From: Hyphomicrobiales bacterium
GTDB taxonomy: Bacteria > Pseudomonadota > Alphaproteobacteria > Parvibaculales > Parvibaculaceae
Length of the DNA stretch: 6,967 nucleotides
Direction: 5' to 3'
Assembly (NCBI GenBank): GCA_015655095.1
Contig: JAATFR010000318.1
Coordinates: forward strand, 1 to 6,967
A program made the position numbers and the translations under genes. The notes under the pieces are model-generated. The model searched no databases and was not told where the DNA came from. It saw nothing but the letters and a program-made list of their open reading frames with translations. Position 1 is the stretch's first letter. The number at the start of each line of letters is the position of its first letter. This document shows, in pieces, positions 5,276-6,967 of the stretch.

Positions 5276-6469
5276 TCAGAGACCGAGCACCATTTTCGCG
5301 ATGATATTATGCTGGATTTCGTTTGACCCGCCGTAGATTGAGGCCTTGCGCATATTGAAGAGGTTCTGGGCCGCCATGTTTGAATATTCGGGACCCGGAA
5401 CGAATTCATTGCTGTTGGCGGCCTCGCCGAGCGGCGTGTTGACGAGGCCGTAATTACCGACGGCCTCAAGCACCAGTTCGGTGATGCGCTGCTGAATCTC
5501 GGTGCCGCGAATCTTGAGGATCGAGGCTTCCGGTCCCGGCCCCCGGCCCTTGGACTCGGCCGCCAGCGTACGCAGTTCCGTCACTTCAAGCGCGGTCAGC
5601 TCGATTTCGACCTCGGAAATCTTGCGCTGGAATTCACCGTCGGTGATGAGCGGCCTGCCATCGACAAGCTCGGCCCCGGCAATCGCGCGCAGACGTTCAA
5701 TGGCCTTCTTGGAGCGGGCAACGCCCGCGATGCCTGAACGCTCGTTGCCGAGCAGGAACTTGGCATAGGTCCAGCCCTTGTTTTCCTCGCCAATCAGGTT
5801 CTCGACCGGGACGCGGACATCCTCAAGGAAGACCTCGTTGACCTCGTGGCCGCCCTCAATGGTGATGATCGGACGCACCGTGATGCCCGGCGTCTTCATG
5901 TCGATCAGCAGAAACGAAATGCCTTCCTGCTGCTTGGCGTTGGGATCGGTCCAAACGAGGCAGAAAATCCAGTCCGCATGCTGGGCAAGGGTCGTCCAGG
6001 TCTTGGAGCCATTGACGACATAATGATCGCCCTCGCGCACTGCGCGGGTGCGCAGGCTGGCGAGGTCCGAGCCCGAACCCGGCTCCGAATAGCCCTGGCA
6101 CCACCAGTCGTCGGCGGAAAGGATGCCCGGCAGGAAGCGCTTCTTCTGCTCTTCATTGCCGAAGGTGTAGATGACCGGGCCGACCATGGAGAGACCGAAG
6201 GGCAGCAGCGACGTTGTTTCAGCGCGCGCGCATTCCTCGTTCCAGATATAGCGCTGGGTGATGCTCCAGCCCGTGCCGCCATATTCGACCGGCCAGTGCG
6301 GCACGATCCAGCCCTTCTTGTAGAGCACGCGATGCCAGAGCAGGATCTGCTCCTTGGTCATCTCGGCGCGGGTCTTGATGCCGCGCAGCTCGGCCGGATA
6401 GTTCCCGGCGATAAAGGTCCGCACCTCATCGCGAAACGCCAGTTCTTCAGGCGAAAAGCTCATATCCAT
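5276..6469 (-). CDS. Acyl-CoA dehydrogenase, large-subunit type (first gene of block; PimC-like)
   Basis: A 397-residue acyl-CoA dehydrogenase and clear paralogue of the 1569-2777 product. It has an N-terminal helical domain with WPVEYGGTGWS (59-69), beta-domain motifs WCQGYSEPGSGSDLAS (123-138), NGSKTWTT (153-160) and QEGISFLLIDMKTPGITV (181-198), and a C-terminal helical domain. Helix G reads LLGNERSG with Glu243 at the isovaleryl-CoA-dehydrogenase catalytic position. The C-terminal motif YGGSNEIQ (379-386) has Gly in place of the MCAD catalytic Glu. FAD-interface motifs RxxFGxPI and QxxGGxG are absent and are supplied by the small-subunit gene 50 bp downstream, so the two probably form a heteromer. 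ATG 6469 (MDMSFS) is favoured over ATG 6463 by GGGAG (6479-6483, 9-nt spacer) and by the shared MDxSFS start. The upstream extension to 6655 runs through the promoter region and looks non-coding. The acyl substrate is unknown. Confidence 0.94.
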   Translation of the reverse strand: MDMSFSPEELAFRDEVRTFIAGNYPAELRGIKTRAEMTKEQILLWHRVLYKKGWIVPHWPVEYGGTGWSITQRYIWNEECARAETTSLLPFGLSMVGPVIYTFGNEEQKKRFLPGILSADDWWCQGYSEPGSGSDLASLRTRAVREGDHYVVNGSKTWTTLAQHADWIFCLVWTDPNAKQQEGISFLLIDMKTPGITVRPIITIEGGHEVNEVFLEDVRVPVENLIGEENKGWTYAKFLLGNERSGIAGVARSKKAIERLRAIAGAELVDGRPLITDGEFQRKISEVEIELTALEVTELRTLAAESKGRGPGPEASILKIRGTEIQQRITELVLEAVGNYGLVNTPLGEAANSNEFVPGPEYSNMAAQNLFNMRKASIYGGSNEIQHNIIAKMVLGL

Positions 6470-6522
6470 CGGACATAACTCCCAAGGCAGGAATGGAAGC
6501 GCGCCGCAACGCCCTGCCACCT

Positions 6523-6545
6523 CTGCCGAATGATCATTTCGGCAG
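6523..6545. promoter_or_regulatory. Inverted repeat, candidate operator or leader hairpin upstream of the dehydrogenase block
   Basis: CTGCCGAA (6523-6530) and TTCGGCAG (6538-6545) form a perfect 8-bp inverted repeat around a 7-nt centre that contains TGATCA. It lies 54 bp before the first dehydrogenase start codon, in otherwise non-coding DNA. Its size and symmetry fit the site of a dimeric repressor such as a TetR- or GntR-type regulator of acyl-CoA catabolism, but it could also fold in the RNA leader. No regulator gene is in the window. Confidence 0.5.
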
Positions 6546-6616
6546 CTTCGAGAAGCACCGGGCAAGAACGCTTGGGTCTCAAACCGATATTTTGTCAGCC
6601 GCCTTATTTTGCGCCG

Positions 6617-6644
6617 ATAATAGTGACATGAGGGCGGGTTGCAA
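6617..6644 (-). promoter_or_regulatory. Candidate sigma70-type promoter for the dehydrogenase block
   Basis: On the - strand TTGCAA (6639-6644) is followed after 16 nt by TATTAT (6617-6622). The -10 matches consensus at 5 of 6 positions and the -35 at 4 of 6. Initiation would fall near 6610, giving a leader of about 140 nt that includes the 6523-6545 inverted repeat. The -35 lies within one arm of the hairpin behind cobT. This is the best pair I found in the intergenic region, though alphaproteobacterial promoters are variable. Confidence 0.38.
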
Positions 6645-6660
6645 GGCGCTTGCAACCCGC
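6634..6660 (-). terminator. Hairpin immediately after cobT, probable terminator
   Basis: GCGGGTTGCAAG (6634-6645) and CTTGCAACCCGC (6649-6660) make a perfect 12-bp stem with a 3-nt GCG loop, beginning 4 nt beyond the cobT stop codon. In the - direction the tail is CCTCATGTCACTATT, which is poor in T, so termination may be inefficient or Rho-assisted. In the + direction the tail TTGTTC is somewhat better, but no + strand gene ends here. Confidence 0.55.
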
Positions 6661-6664
6661 TTGT

Positions 6665-6967
6665 TCATGCCGGGCCGCTGACGCCCGCCTGGGCGAAGGT
6701 CGCCATATTATTGTGCGTTGCAGCGGCGGCCTTGACGATGGCGACGGCGAGCGCCGCGCCGGAGCCCTCGCCCAGCCTCATGCCGAGATCGAGCAGCGGC
6801 TTCTTGCCGATGGCCTCAAGCAGCCTGCTGTGGGCGGGCTCAGCCGAACGGTGGGCGGCAAGGCAGTGATCGAGCGCGCGGGGATTGGCCTTGAACAAAA
6901 CGGCGGCGGCGGCCGTGGCGACGAAACCGTCTATCCGCACCGGTATGTGCTTGTAACGGGCGATGGC
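6665..6967 (-). CDS. cobT: Nicotinate-nucleotide-dimethylbenzimidazole phosphoribosyltransferase CobT, C-terminal part (5' end cut by window)
   Basis: The last 100 residues of CobT, which transfers phosphoribose from nicotinate mononucleotide to a lower-ligand base such as dimethylbenzimidazole, making the alpha-ribotide for cobamide assembly. The frame stays open through the window edge. Family signatures are VRIDGFVATAAA, ALDHCLAAHRSAEPAHSRLL, the GKKPLLDLGMRLGEGSGAALA segment and the terminal NNMATFAQAGVSG. The Glu in RLGEGSGAA corresponds to the catalytic base (Glu317 in the Salmonella enzyme, by motif). The TGA stop is at 6665-6667. The gene reads toward the dehydrogenase block but is separated from it by a hairpin and about 195 bp, so it is probably a different transcription unit. 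It shows no sign of damage. Confidence 0.96.
   Translation of the reverse strand, partial: AIARYKHIPVRIDGFVATAAAAVLFKANPRALDHCLAAHRSAEPAHSRLLEAIGKKPLLDLGMRLGEGSGAALAVAIVKAAAATHNNMATFAQAGVSGPA

Noticed and set aside
6504..6519. Sigma54-like -24/-12 element on the - strand (TGGCAG...TTGCG)
   Set aside because: Only 4 nt separate TGGCAG from TTGC, where 5 are required; sigma54 promoters rarely tolerate this spacing change.

Overview
The window looks like the chromosome of a GC-rich alphaproteobacterium. The PurL, BolA and CGFS-glutaredoxin proteins read as alphaproteobacterial, and purL-bolA-grxD is a gene order common in that class. The genus cannot be fixed by eye. A Hyphomicrobiales-like fatty-acid or dicarboxylate degrader (for example near Parvibaculum) would fit, but that is inference.

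Left part (1-1493, + strand): the 3' end of purL (purine synthesis) is followed closely by a small BolA-family gene and a monothiol glutaredoxin. BolA and CGFS glutaredoxins are known partners in handling [2Fe-2S] clusters. A perfect 11-bp GC-rich hairpin with a T-rich tail closes this unit and lies between it and the convergent block to its right.

Central part (1569-6469, - strand, read right to left): a five-gene catabolic block. In transcription order it holds a large acyl-CoA dehydrogenase subunit, a small acyl-CoA dehydrogenase subunit, a crotonase-superfamily protein, a small ABM-domain (YgiN-like) protein and a second large acyl-CoA dehydrogenase subunit. The two large proteins are close paralogues. 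They keep the helix-G catalytic-type Glu but lack the FAD-interface motifs RxxFGxPI and QxxGGxG. The small protein has those motifs but lacks a recognisable catalytic Glu. This matches the split-active-site, heteromeric acyl-CoA dehydrogenases known from actinobacterial sterol side-chain FadE pairs and the PimC/PimD pimeloyl-CoA dehydrogenases. The block probably carries out the first two steps of beta-oxidation on an unusual acyl-CoA (dicarboxyl, branched or cyclic). The substrate cannot be read from sequence, and no ligase, hydroxyacyl-CoA dehydrogenase or thiolase lies in the window.

Right edge (6470-6967): about 195 bp of non-coding DNA holds a hairpin just after the cobT stop, a candidate sigma70-type promoter whose -35 sits inside that hairpin, and a perfect 8-bp-arm inverted repeat CTGCCGAA-N7-TTCGGCAG ahead of the catabolic block. 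The window ends inside cobT (lower-ligand activation for cobamide synthesis, - strand).

I found no mobile element, CRISPR array, tRNA or rRNA. Most genes are ordinary. The points worth following are the two-large/one-small dehydrogenase arrangement, a crotonase lacking both classical glutamates, the ABM protein inside the block, and the regulatory palindrome.
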